Source of the DNA: Legionella longbeachae
GTDB lineage: Bacteria > Pseudomonadota > Gammaproteobacteria > Legionellales > Legionellaceae
Reading direction: 5' to 3'
NCBI RefSeq assembly: GCF_004283175.1
Contig: NZ_RXNW01000007.1
Span: 62,001-126,000 of the forward strand
Length of the DNA: 64,000 bases
Within the stretch, counting starts at the first letter, position 1. Every line of letters begins with the position of its first letter. The notes under the pieces were generated by a model that saw only the letters and a program-made list of their open reading frames with translations, was not told the DNA's origin and did no database searches. Positions 35,965 through 44,456 of this stretch are shown piece after piece. Position numbers and translations under genes: made by a program.

Positions 35965-36567
35965 TTTGGTAGCTTTTGAGAATTGAAGATACTGACGATG
36001 TAAATTGTTTACCGTTGTTGTCAGATCTTCAATTTCCAAATCATTAACTACCACATCATCAGCATTTTTTAGACGTAGGTTCATATTAGGCTGAACTGAT
36101 AAAATTGCCTGTGCCTGCTCCTTACTGCATTGATCTCGTTGCATTACCCGTGCTAGTTGAGTTTCTATTGGTGCGGTGATAAGCAATACTCTATCGATGA
36201 ATGGATAATTATGTTTTGTAATAAGCAAAGGTATCTCTACTACGCAATAGGGTGTAGAACAACTGTCTACCTTTTCTTTAATTTTTTTGCGAATAAGTGG
36301 ATGCAAAAGATGTTCTAGCCACTCACGTTCTTTGGGATTTGAAAAAATAATTTCCCTTAATTGGCTTCGGTTTAGCTCTTTATCTGAGTTTAGAATTAGA
36401 GTTCCATAATGGGCGACTATTTTCTTATAGATGTTTTTATCTTTTTGGGTAAGTTCTCGAGATATTTTGTCAGCAGAGATTATTTCTATACCCAACTGAG
36501 AGAAAAGGGTGGCTACGGTGGTTTTACCACTTGCTATATCACCTGTTAGTCCTACGCAATAAACCAT
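35959..36567 (-). CDS. coaE: Dephospho-CoA kinase
   Basis: CoaE phosphorylates the ribose 3'-hydroxyl of dephospho-CoA in the last step of CoA synthesis. The 202-residue product has the P-loop GLTGDIASGKTTVA at the N-terminus, the ISADKISRELT CoA-binding segment, HPLIRKKI and the lid region around QLARVMQRDQCS. Length is typical. It lies 3 bp after the Cys-repeat gene, so it is probably the last gene of a bioA-EAL-Cys-repeat-coaE run. In other Legionella coaE is near pil genes, which are not seen here. Confidence 0.95.
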   Translation of the reverse strand: MVYCVGLTGDIASGKTTVATLFSQLGIEIISADKISRELTQKDKNIYKKIVAHYGTLILNSDKELNRSQLREIIFSNPKEREWLEHLLHPLIRKKIKEKVDSCSTPYCVVEIPLLITKHNYPFIDRVLLITAPIETQLARVMQRDQCSKEQAQAILSVQPNMNLRLKNADDVVVNDLEIEDLTTTVNNLHRQYLQFSKATKS

Positions 36568-36570
36568 TTA

Positions 36571-37008
36571 TTAAAGTGCCTGCTTATTCATACATGATAT
36601 TAAATTAATATAACATGTATCTGGTATAGGGCTTTTTTGCTTGCAATATGCCAGGGCGGCTAATGCAGCATCTTCCCGATGTCGATAACGATTACTTGTC
36701 CAGACAAATGCTTCTTTATCAAATGCAGTACATTCCCACTTAGGCATGACATTAACTCCTGCGATGAAGTTTTCGCAGTTGGCTTTGCTTGTGCGACATG
36801 AAGCGGGTATTTTGCTATTTTTTTTGCATTTGGCATATGAAAAGTTCAGAGCGATTTTTTGATAAGTACTTTTTGAGGTCCAAAAGGTATTTGTCGCATC
36901 ATGGGTTGTACATTGCCAATAATCACCGTTAAGATCTACAGGTACCGCAAAGCATGAAGTAGATGAACCCCAAAGAATTAGAAAGCAGTAAGTTATATAC
37001 CGATTCAT
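36571..37008 (-). CDS. Secreted protein with two Cys-rich repeats
   Basis: The 145-residue protein has a signal peptide (cleavage likely after SCFA) and two copies of a repeat of about 60 residues. Each copy has W-x-C-T near its start (YWQCTTHDATNTFWTS and KWECTAFDKEAFVWTS), then a C-K about 25-30 residues later, I-P-x-(S/T)-C and a final Cys. The Cys pairs suggest disulfides in the periplasm or outside the cell. No named family is recognised. It overlaps the 5' neighbour (the EAL gene) by 4 bp and is followed by coaE after 3 bp, so it is embedded in the same operon. Confidence 0.75.
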   Translation of the reverse strand: MNRYITYCFLILWGSSTSCFAVPVDLNGDYWQCTTHDATNTFWTSKSTYQKIALNFSYAKCKKNSKIPASCRTSKANCENFIAGVNVMPKWECTAFDKEAFVWTSNRYRHREDAALAALAYCKQKSPIPDTCYINLISCMNKQAL

Positions 37009-38597
37009 TTTTTTTCTCCTTTTAATAAGTCAGTTAATTGGTCAATTGAAAGTGCTTTTGAAAAATGCCATCCTTGTAAAAAGTGCACATCATTTTCCAA
37101 TAAATAATTAACTTGCTCCTTAGTTTCTACACCCTCTGCAATAATAGTTAAATTTATTTTTTTTGCTAAGTTGATAATGGCATCATTCAAAGTTTCTGTA
37201 ATTGCCTTTGAGCCTATAGCCTGAATAAATATTTTATCAATTTTTAAAAAATTGAAAGGATAATATTGTAAATAGCTAATACTTGAGTGTCCTGTTCCAT
37301 AATCATCTATAGCCAGAGAGTAGCCTGCTTCTCGAAGCGCTAACATTTTTTTGATAAAAGATTTGTCATTTACATCAAGTAAATAGCGTTCTGTAATTTC
37401 TAATAATATTTGATTAGGGGAAATGGAATATTGATCAACTAATTTATGAAATTGATCAAAAAAAAGCGTATCAGTGAAATGATAAGCACATAAATTGAAT
37501 GCTAAATGGAATGAAGGGGAGCCATAGAGCAACTCTTTAGTTTCTTTAAAAGCTGTTTCAACAATTTGCAATGTTATGGGAATAATTAAGCCTGTATCTT
37601 CAGCTTCTTGAATAAAAAGATCAGGCATTATGATTGTATCTTGATAGTATTTCCATCTTAAAAGAACTTCTGCACCAGAATAAACATTATTTCGTGCGTC
37701 AAATAAGGGCTGATAAACCGGATAAAATTGTTCTTTTTTAATTGCCTTCTTGATAGCCCCATGTAACGAGTAATATTTGTTAAGGATTTGTTTGAGTAAA
37801 AAATATAACAAAATTGAAAGCACTAATATATCAAGAGCAAGTAAAATTTCCTTGAACCAAAAACTACGGATTATGTTTCGCCTATTTTCAACCACAGTGA
37901 TTATAATGCCACTAATGCTATTTAATCTTGTAGAAACTACTAGTTTCGGAAATAAAAGAGATTTAATTTGAAGAAGCTTATTATCCAGCCACGGGAATTT
38001 TTCTTTTTGTTCCATTGTTATAATTGGTTTTTTTCGATTTTCATCATGTAAGACAATTGAATAGCTGCTATATTCTGGAGAGCTTAATATATTTTCAAGT
38101 ATGGAGGACATAATGACGACTTCAGCTTGAAAATGGTCAATTTTCCTTTGTATCACATATATGGGATGGACAAACCAGGTAGAGGTTATTGGACCAACAA
38201 AGACATGGTTTGGGTTAATATTTAATAGAAAGCTTTTATTATGAGGCAATGTCGAATATACAATTTGATGAACAGGATCCCAAATGGCGATTCCGGAAAC
38301 TCTGGGATGATTTATATTGATATGCTGTAGGGAAGAAATAATCGTCTCTTTGTTAGTGACATGCAGTTTTTTATCTACAAGTAACTTATTTATATCTTCA
38401 AATATGCTGTTAATAAAATTGTCTATATCATTCGCAAGCTTATTAGCGACCTTTGATGCTAAAATCGACGATTTGATATCGTTATTATACCAATTAATAT
38501 AAGAAAGTATGAAAAAGGAAAAAATAGCCAACGCTATCCATAGCAATTTTAATCGTCTATAGATAAAAAATAACAAATTTTTGAGTGATTCTTGCAT
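37005..38597 (-). CDS. Membrane EAL-domain c-di-GMP phosphodiesterase
   Basis: The 530-residue protein has an N-terminal membrane helix, a periplasmic sensor-like region of about 200 residues, a second helix and a cytoplasmic EAL domain. All catalytic elements appear: AEVLLRW (EVL form of EAL), FNL, EITER, IDDYGTGHSS, LKIDK, AEGVE and LQGWHFSKAL, so it should hydrolyse c-di-GMP. I start at the ATG at 38597, which begins 2 bp after the bioA stop; the longer frame from 38693 overlaps bioA. No GGDEF domain is present. It probably responds to a periplasmic signal and is co-transcribed with bioA. Confidence 0.88.
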   Translation of the reverse strand: MQESLKNLLFFIYRRLKLLWIALAIFSFFILSYINWYNNDIKSSILASKVANKLANDIDNFINSIFEDINKLLVDKKLHVTNKETIISSLQHININHPRVSGIAIWDPVHQIVYSTLPHNKSFLLNINPNHVFVGPITSTWFVHPIYVIQRKIDHFQAEVVIMSSILENILSSPEYSSYSIVLHDENRKKPIITMEQKEKFPWLDNKLLQIKSLLFPKLVVSTRLNSISGIIITVVENRRNIIRSFWFKEILLALDILVLSILLYFLLKQILNKYYSLHGAIKKAIKKEQFYPVYQPLFDARNNVYSGAEVLLRWKYYQDTIIMPDLFIQEAEDTGLIIPITLQIVETAFKETKELLYGSPSFHLAFNLCAYHFTDTLFFDQFHKLVDQYSISPNQILLEITERYLLDVNDKSFIKKMLALREAGYSLAIDDYGTGHSSISYLQYYPFNFLKIDKIFIQAIGSKAITETLNDAIINLAKKINLTIIAEGVETKEQVNYLLENDVHFLQGWHFSKALSIDQLTDLLKGEKK

Positions 38598-38599
38598 GT

Positions 38600-39922
38600 T
38601 TAAGGTATCGCATATGCTCCCTTTATAGATTTTAGTGTTATTTCCGCTAATTTCCCAATTATTTCGTGACTTGTGTTTAATGGGGGAAGCCAATAAAGTG
38701 TATTCCCTATTGGCCTTATCAATGCACCATAATTTATAGCTTGTTGATATACTTTATTCCCAACTCTATGGTGCGTGGAATCTTCAAGATCTGCTGCGAC
38801 AATAGCCCCTATACCACGAACATTTGTTAATTTACCTGAAAGCTGGGCAACTTCTGTCAGGGTTGTCAGCATATATTCGCCTATATTTTGGACATGGGAG
38901 ATTGTTCTTTCCTCATGTATTGTTTTAATTGTTGCTAATGCAGCACTTACAGCAAGCGGGTTACCGCTGTAAGTATGTGAATGTAAAAATGATTTACCAC
39001 TTGAATAATCCGCATAAAAGAGCTCAAAAACAGAATGGTCGATCATAATGCAACTTAGAGGTATTGATCCTGATGTTAATCCCTTAGACAAGCAAATAAT
39101 ATCTGCTTCGATTTCAGCATGATTGGCAGCAAGCCATTCTCCAGTGCGGCCTATACCAGTCATTATTTCGTCAGTAATAAGATAAATACCCTTGCTTTTA
39201 GCCCATAGTGCTAACTTTTTTAGGAAATCTTGGCTATAGCACAACATTCCACCTGCGCCTTGGATTATTGGTTCAACAATGAGTGCACAGACATTATCTC
39301 CTATGGTTTCCAATTGCTTTTCTATAGTAGCCCAATGCGTTTCACAATTAGCCCATAAGGGATCCTTTTTCCCTGTAACATACGGAATGTTGTCAATAAA
39401 ATGGCAAATTAAATTAAATGATGTATAAGGTGCTTTGTAGATTCCCAGGTCACTAATACTCATAGTTCCTAGTGTTTCTCCATGATATCCATTTTTTAAG
39501 GCGATGAATTGATTCTTGTTTGAAAACCCTTTGATTTGATTTGCATGAATGGCTAATTTCATAGCGATCTCAACAGCACTAGCCCCATCACTCGCAAAAA
39601 ATATATGCTGTTTATGAGTAATATTGGCTAATTCCTCTGCCAATTCAACCAGTAAAGGATGTGTAGTATTAGCCGCAATAACATGTTCAAACCGATTAAG
39701 TTGTCTGTTTATTGACGCAATTACATTGGGATGAGCATGCCCTAAAGATTTACACCACCAGCTCGAAATTGCATCTATTAAAGGGCCTTTATCAGTATAT
39801 AGATAACATCCTTGTGCTTTTTCAACGATCAGTGGGGGGTAAATTTCAAAGTCTTTCATTTGGGCACAAGGATGCCAAACATGTTTTAAGTCTCGATGAA
39901 TTAATTGTTGGGTGTTTACCAT
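38600..39922 (-). CDS. bioA: Adenosylmethionine-8-amino-7-oxononanoate aminotransferase
   Basis: BioA makes 7,8-diaminopelargonate, the antepenultimate step of biotin synthesis, using SAM as amino donor. The 440-residue product has the class III aminotransferase features: HPCAQMKDFE near the N-terminus, SSWWCKSLGHAHP, FASDGASAVEIAMKLA, VEPIIQGAGGM, DEIMTGIGRTG and the PLP lysine in ICLSKGLTSG. It is divergent from bioBFHD with a palindrome between the two. The downstream EAL, Cys-repeat and coaE genes follow closely on the same strand, which is an unusual combination for bioA. Confidence 0.95.
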   Translation of the reverse strand: MVNTQQLIHRDLKHVWHPCAQMKDFEIYPPLIVEKAQGCYLYTDKGPLIDAISSWWCKSLGHAHPNVIASINRQLNRFEHVIAANTTHPLLVELAEELANITHKQHIFFASDGASAVEIAMKLAIHANQIKGFSNKNQFIALKNGYHGETLGTMSISDLGIYKAPYTSFNLICHFIDNIPYVTGKKDPLWANCETHWATIEKQLETIGDNVCALIVEPIIQGAGGMLCYSQDFLKKLALWAKSKGIYLITDEIMTGIGRTGEWLAANHAEIEADIICLSKGLTSGSIPLSCIMIDHSVFELFYADYSSGKSFLHSHTYSGNPLAVSAALATIKTIHEERTISHVQNIGEYMLTTLTEVAQLSGKLTNVRGIGAIVAADLEDSTHHRVGNKVYQQAINYGALIRPIGNTLYWLPPLNTSHEIIGKLAEITLKSIKGAYAIP

Positions 39923-39936
39923 TTAAAAAATTTTGG

Positions 39937-39970
39937 TTGACAAGCTTGATGTGAACTTTATCATGTTCAC
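39937..39970 (+). promoter_or_regulatory. Putative biotin operator/promoter between bioA and bioB
   Basis: TTGACA (39937-39942) looks like a -35 box for bioB, and an inverted repeat GTGAAC-N8-GTTCAC (39951-39956 and 39965-39970) lies just downstream, between the divergent bioA and bioB genes. This is where BirA-type biotin repressors bind in gammaproteobacteria. The half-site resembles but does not match the usual TTGTNAACC, so the assignment is provisional. Confidence 0.45.
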
Positions 39971-40007
39971 TTTATAAATAAAATAAGAATATCAGAGGGG
40001 TATAATT

Positions 40008-40955
40008 GTGACTCAAGCAAAGAAGCACTGGTCAATTTCTGAAATTACAGCGATTTATGAGCAACCATTTAATGATTTGTTGTATCATGCTCAGATGCTA
40101 CATAGGGAGCATCATAAGCCTAATTCATTACAATTCGCTACTTTATTGAGTATTAAAACAGGGGCTTGTCCTGAAGATTGTGGTTATTGCTCACAAAGCG
40201 GGCATCATAAAACCCATGTTGAAAAAGAAAAATTAATGTCAGTTGCTGAAGTATTAAAACGTGCACAAGAGGCTAAAGATGGAGGAGCTAAACGTTTTTG
40301 TATGGGTGCTGCCTGGCGTTGCCCACCTGATAAGGCTATGAATGAGTTGCAGGAGATGATTAAAGGCGTAAAAAGCTTAGGATTAGAGACTTGCATGACC
40401 TTAGGCATGTTAACTCCAGAACAAGCATCCAGCTTAAAAGAAGCAGGCTTAGATTTCTATAACCATAATATTGATACTTCACCTTCGTATTATGAAAAAG
40501 TAGTGACTACACGTAAGTTTAGTGACCGCCTGGAGACGTTAGATCATGTTCGTACAGCGGGAATTGGTGTTTGTTGTGGTGGTATTTTGGGTTTGGGTGA
40601 AACAAGAGAAGACCGTATAGAATTTTTATTAACTCTTGCAAATATGGAAACACCACCAGAAAGTGTGCCAATAAATCGCCTGATTCCTGTAGAGGGGACG
40701 CCGCTGGCTCACTCAAAGCAGGTTGAGGGCATTGAATTGGTTCGTACTATTGCTACTGCGCGAATATTAATGCCCAAAAGTGTTATCCGATTGACTGCTG
40801 GAAGAACTGAAATGAGTGATGAGTTGCAGGCACTTTGCTATTTTGCAGGTGCAAATTCTGTGTTTATTGGTGATAAATTGTTAACCGAAGATAATCCTCA
40901 GCGCTCCAAAGACAAGGTTCTTTTTAGTAAACTGGGTCTCACTGAGATGGCATAA
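40008..40955 (+). CDS. bioB: Biotin synthase
   Basis: BioB inserts sulfur into dethiobiotin using radical SAM chemistry. The 315-residue product starts at GTG 40008 with AGAGGGG 8 bp upstream. The radical SAM cysteines are in [16 protein letters not shown] (near residues 49-64), and the auxiliary cluster ligands are in [15 protein letters not shown] and [10 protein letters not shown], with the conserved Arg in IRLTAGR. Length is typical. bioF starts immediately after the stop codon. Confidence 0.96.
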   Translation: MTQAKKHWSISEITAIYEQPFNDLLYHAQMLHREHHKPNSLQFATLLSIKTGACPEDCGYCSQSGHHKTHVEKEKLMSVAEVLKRAQEAKDGGAKRFCMGAAWRCPPDKAMNELQEMIKGVKSLGLETCMTLGMLTPEQASSLKEAGLDFYNHNIDTSPSYYEKVVTTRKFSDRLETLDHVRTAGIGVCCGGILGLGETREDRIEFLLTLANMETPPESVPINRLIPVEGTPLAHSKQVEGIELVRTIATARILMPKSVIRLTAGRTEMSDELQALCYFAGANSVFIGDKLLTEDNPQRSKDKVLFSKLGLTEMA

Positions 40956-42095
40956 ATGCTTGTTAGCAATAAAATTAGAGATTATACAAATCAGTTAGCT
41001 GCTCAAGGTTTATTAAGAACACGAGTAATGTCGCAGGACTCATCATTAATACATTTTGACAGTAATGATTATTTATCATTAGCAAAGGATAAACGTATAT
41101 CCGAAGCCTACCAACGAGGATATGCCTTATATCCAAGTGGTAGTGGTGGCTCCATGGTGCTAAGTGGCTACCATACAACCCATCGAGCGGTTGAAGAAGC
41201 CTTTGCTAATCTTTTAGCAGTAGATGACTGTCTTTTATTTTCTTCAGGATATGCTGCAAATCTTGCCGTGACAGCTTTATTAGGCCAGTTAAAAGTACAC
41301 TGTTTTATAGATAAAGAAATCCATGCTTCAATTTATGATGGATTAGCCCTGTCACAAGTAAACTATGTACGTTATTTTCATAATAATTTAGATGACTTAA
41401 GACGTAAATGTACGAAAGACTTTGCTGGTAGTGTAGTAATCACCGAAGGGATTTTTAGCATGAGTGGCCAGTTAGCACCTTTGGCCGAGCTCGCTTCTTT
41501 TTCTAGGGATAGACAAAGTGTACTCATAGTAGATGAAGCTCATTCCTTTGGTATTTTAGGCCATCAGGGTAAAGGTGCGGTTGTTTCTCACAGGCTAACC
41601 CAAAAGGAAGTTCCCTTAAGAATGATTCCATTAGGAAAAGCCTTTGCGTCTCAAGGAGCCATCGTTGCTGGAAAAGCTGATTGGATCTATGCTTTATTAC
41701 AAGCGGGGCGCTCTATTATTTATTCAACTGCCATTAGTCCGGCTTTAAGTTACGGTTTACTCAAATCCTTAGAAATTATAGTACTTGCAGAAAATAGAAG
41801 AGTAAAATTAATGCAACTAATCGCTTTATTTCGAAATCTTATTAAACAGTCACCCCTAAATTGGGCAGACTCAACAAGCCCGATCCAAAGGTTGCGATTA
41901 GGATGCCCACATTTAGCATTATATTATGCAAATGAACTAAAAAAACAAGGAATTAGTTGTTGTGCCATAAGGAAGCCAACAGTCAGCACCAAAGAATCGG
42001 GATTACGGGTTATTTTAAATTATAATCATACCCCAGAACAGATTTATGAGTTTTTCGATAAACTAAGTAGAATATATGAATATAAACATCCATAA
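40956..42095 (+). CDS. bioF: 8-amino-7-oxononanoate synthase
   Basis: BioF condenses pimeloyl-ACP with alanine in a PLP-dependent reaction. The 379-residue product has SNDYLSLA, SGSGGSMVLSGYHTTHRAVEE, VDEAHSFGILGHQGKGAV and the PLP lysine region PLGKAFASQGAIVAG. The ATG follows the bioB stop with no gap, and no separate ribosome-binding site is obvious, so it is translationally coupled. It overlaps bioH by 20 bp. Confidence 0.94.
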   Translation: MLVSNKIRDYTNQLAAQGLLRTRVMSQDSSLIHFDSNDYLSLAKDKRISEAYQRGYALYPSGSGGSMVLSGYHTTHRAVEEAFANLLAVDDCLLFSSGYAANLAVTALLGQLKVHCFIDKEIHASIYDGLALSQVNYVRYFHNNLDDLRRKCTKDFAGSVVITEGIFSMSGQLAPLAELASFSRDRQSVLIVDEAHSFGILGHQGKGAVVSHRLTQKEVPLRMIPLGKAFASQGAIVAGKADWIYALLQAGRSIIYSTAISPALSYGLLKSLEIIVLAENRRVKLMQLIALFRNLIKQSPLNWADSTSPIQRLRLGCPHLALYYANELKKQGISCCAIRKPTVSTKESGLRVILNYNHTPEQIYEFFDKLSRIYEYKHP

Positions 42096-42801
42096 ATACG
42101 GTGATGGATTCCCTCTTGTTTTTTTTCATGGGTGGGGATTTGATAGCCAGGTGTGGTTGGCTTTGGTTCCAAAACTAAGGCCATATTATCAATTGGTACT
42201 GGTTGACTTACCAGGCTTTGGACATAGTCCAATCATGGACTGGCAATTGTTTAAAGCGGTGTTACTGAATCAATTACCGGAAAAATTTGCTTTAATAGGT
42301 TGGTCTATGGGTGGGCTATATGCGATGCATTTGGCACTGGAAGAACCTGAGCGAGTAGATTTTTTTATAAGTGTTACTTCATCACCACGATTTTTGTTTG
42401 ATGACCCATGGCCAGGTATTTCCCAAGAGGTTTTTCAGGGTTTTTATAAAAATATAACAGAGGATCCGCATAGGACGCTAAGTGAGTTTCTCGATCTTCA
42501 TGGATTGGCCATGCAGGCAAAATCACAATATCTTCCGGATAAACTTCCGTCTTTAGATGGGTTGAGATTCGGCCTTAGTATTTTAGAAACTTGGGATTTT
42601 CGCAAGGAATTAAAGCAATTTACTAAACCTGCATATTTTATGTTTGGCCGACTTGATCCTATTGTCTCGGTTAAAACCATGCGTTTTATGCAAATGGAGT
42701 ATCCCAAATTTAACTATATGCTTTTTAAGCGAGCAGCACACATGCCATTTTTGTCTCACATGGATTTATTCATAGACGAAATAAGAGAGTTTATTAAATG
42801 A
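42076..42801 (+). CDS. bioH: Pimeloyl-ACP methyl ester carboxylesterase
   Basis: BioH cleaves pimeloyl-ACP methyl ester to release pimeloyl-ACP. The 241-residue alpha/beta hydrolase has FFHGWGFDSQVW (oxyanion region), the nucleophile serine in GWSMGGLYAM near residue 77, the Asp in GRLDPIV and the His in RAAHMPFLSH. It overlaps bioF by 20 bp and bioD by 4 bp (ATGA). A bioC methyltransferase, the enzyme that makes its ester substrate, is not in this cluster. Confidence 0.9.
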   Translation: MNINIHKYGDGFPLVFFHGWGFDSQVWLALVPKLRPYYQLVLVDLPGFGHSPIMDWQLFKAVLLNQLPEKFALIGWSMGGLYAMHLALEEPERVDFFISVTSSPRFLFDDPWPGISQEVFQGFYKNITEDPHRTLSEFLDLHGLAMQAKSQYLPDKLPSLDGLRFGLSILETWDFRKELKQFTKPAYFMFGRLDPIVSVKTMRFMQMEYPKFNYMLFKRAAHMPFLSHMDLFIDEIREFIK

Positions 42802-43451
42802 GACGGTATTTTATTACAGGTACTGATACAGATTGCGGTAAAACATACGTCACCGCACGTTTAGTCGATTATTTTTTTAATGCAGCCGCTATAAAACCAG
42901 TTGCAAGCGGATGTATAGAAATTGAAAATCAATTAATTAGTCATGATGCTCAATTATTAATAAAAAACAATAATTTTGATTTAGATCTTATTAATCCCTG
43001 GCGGTTTAAATTACCTATATCACCGCATATTGCAGCTGAAAAGGAAGGAGTGCGTTTATCAATAACTGAAATAGCGGATTATTGTCTTAATTTAAACATG
43101 GAAGGAGTTGAACAATTATTTATCGAAGGCGCTGGAGGATTGATGGTTCCTTTGAACTACGATGAAACCTGGATTGATTGGTTGAAAATAACTCAAATTC
43201 CTGTTGTTGTTGTTGTGGGAATAAGGTTAGGTTGCATTAATCATGCATTACTTACGGAAGCTGCTTTAAATGCTCATAAAATTGAATGTATCGGATGGAT
43301 TGCTAATTGTATCGACCCAAATATGCAAGCATTATCCGAAAACATTGATACCCTAGTTCATAAACTAGAATCACCTCTATTGGCAACGGTTCCTTTTGAA
43401 AGCAATCTACTGGATTTACATTTTTGGCCTGGGCTGGATAACAGTAAATAA
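42798..43451 (+). CDS. bioD: ATP-dependent dethiobiotin synthetase
   Basis: BioD closes the ureido ring of dethiobiotin from diaminopelargonate, CO2 and ATP. The 217-residue product has the P-loop TGTDTDCGKTYVTARL, the KPVASGC substrate loop, the EGAGGLMVPL motif near residue 113 and the C-terminal PLLATVPF. It begins in an ATGA overlap with bioH. In other gammaproteobacteria bioC normally sits between bioH and bioD; here they abut directly. Confidence 0.92.
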   Translation: MRRYFITGTDTDCGKTYVTARLVDYFFNAAAIKPVASGCIEIENQLISHDAQLLIKNNNFDLDLINPWRFKLPISPHIAAEKEGVRLSITEIADYCLNLNMEGVEQLFIEGAGGLMVPLNYDETWIDWLKITQIPVVVVVGIRLGCINHALLTEAALNAHKIECIGWIANCIDPNMQALSENIDTLVHKLESPLLATVPFESNLLDLHFWPGLDNSK

Positions 43452-43680
43452 TAAAATGCTCCGTTAAATCGAGCCCTGGGGTATATTTTCTGGACGCACA
43501 TGTCTTCATTACTTATTCTCAATAAAAAAATTGAATGAATTCAGATTCCTATGTAATTATTTTACTAAGTTAATTAAAAATAATGACAATTTGATGAAAT
43601 ATATGTTACATATAGAAACAAATTAACTTTGTATATCAAAAATGTAATTTTGAGTTAACGTATAACATAAGGAATTGGAA

Positions 43681-44331
43681 ATGGTTGTGTATAACAGTGA
43701 TATAGAAAAACGTTTAAAGAAGTGTGACAAAAAGTTACGTACCTTATTTCAGGATTATATGAAGGCTCATCAATTGATGTCTCAAACGATCCAAGCAATA
43801 GAGCAGTATTATAATACCTCTTATCGGAAAGCAACTCGCACAAAAACTATTGAACAAATCACTTCTAGCTATGAGCTGTTAGTGGATAATCTAAGTCAAA
43901 TCAAAAATACGAAACTCAGTCCTGATATGGCATTAAAGCAAATAAGCCGTGATATAAATTCCAGAAAAAGAAATGTTCTTTATCATGATGTTGCTAAAGC
44001 AGCAGAGTCCATATTCTGGGCAGCTACTGCAACCACTTTATATGCAGCTGTTTTTGGTATTGCTTTGCCCATACTTATTGTTCAACCAGTATTAGGTGTT
44101 GCAGTAGGAATAACTATTGTTGGTGCAATGCTTGCAGCTGCATACAAATCTTTTGCATGTTTAACAGAATTTAAATCTTATAGTCGCCATAGCCTTGAAT
44201 ACGAACATGAGACAAGTCTGGTCTCATTCTTTTCCAAAACTTCTAAGCGCATACAGCATATGGAGTGTGATGAGATATCACTAAGTCAGGAAGAGGACGT
44301 TAGTGACAGATCTCCTTGTTTCAACTTTTAA
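43681..44331 (+). CDS. Effector-like protein with membrane hairpin
   Basis: The 216-residue protein (ATG 43681, AAGGA upstream; the TTG at 43675 is less likely) has a helical, charged N-terminal two thirds, then two adjacent hydrophobic helices at roughly residues 110-160 (IFWAATATTLYAAVFG then IALPILIVQPVLGVAVGITI) and an acidic C-terminal tail (MECDEISLSQEEDVSD) with the composition of a Dot/Icm E-block-type signal. No known domain is recognised. It stands alone after bioD with a 230-bp upstream region. The Rab-like protein at 54246 and the gene at 58727 have similar C-terminal membrane segments, suggesting a shared anchoring style. Confidence 0.6.
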   Translation: MVVYNSDIEKRLKKCDKKLRTLFQDYMKAHQLMSQTIQAIEQYYNTSYRKATRTKTIEQITSSYELLVDNLSQIKNTKLSPDMALKQISRDINSRKRNVLYHDVAKAAESIFWAATATTLYAAVFGIALPILIVQPVLGVAVGITIVGAMLAAAYKSFACLTEFKSYSRHSLEYEHETSLVSFFSKTSKRIQHMECDEISLSQEEDVSDRSPCFNF

Positions 44332-44456
44332 ATACTTCCCATTGTTGCAATTAACTAGTTATTACTTAGAAATTAAGCAAAACGAAGCGATTGCTGTTAA
44401 TTGCAACAGTTATGACTTCAAATCGAATGTATCTTCCTTTTTTTGGAGGTTGAAGA

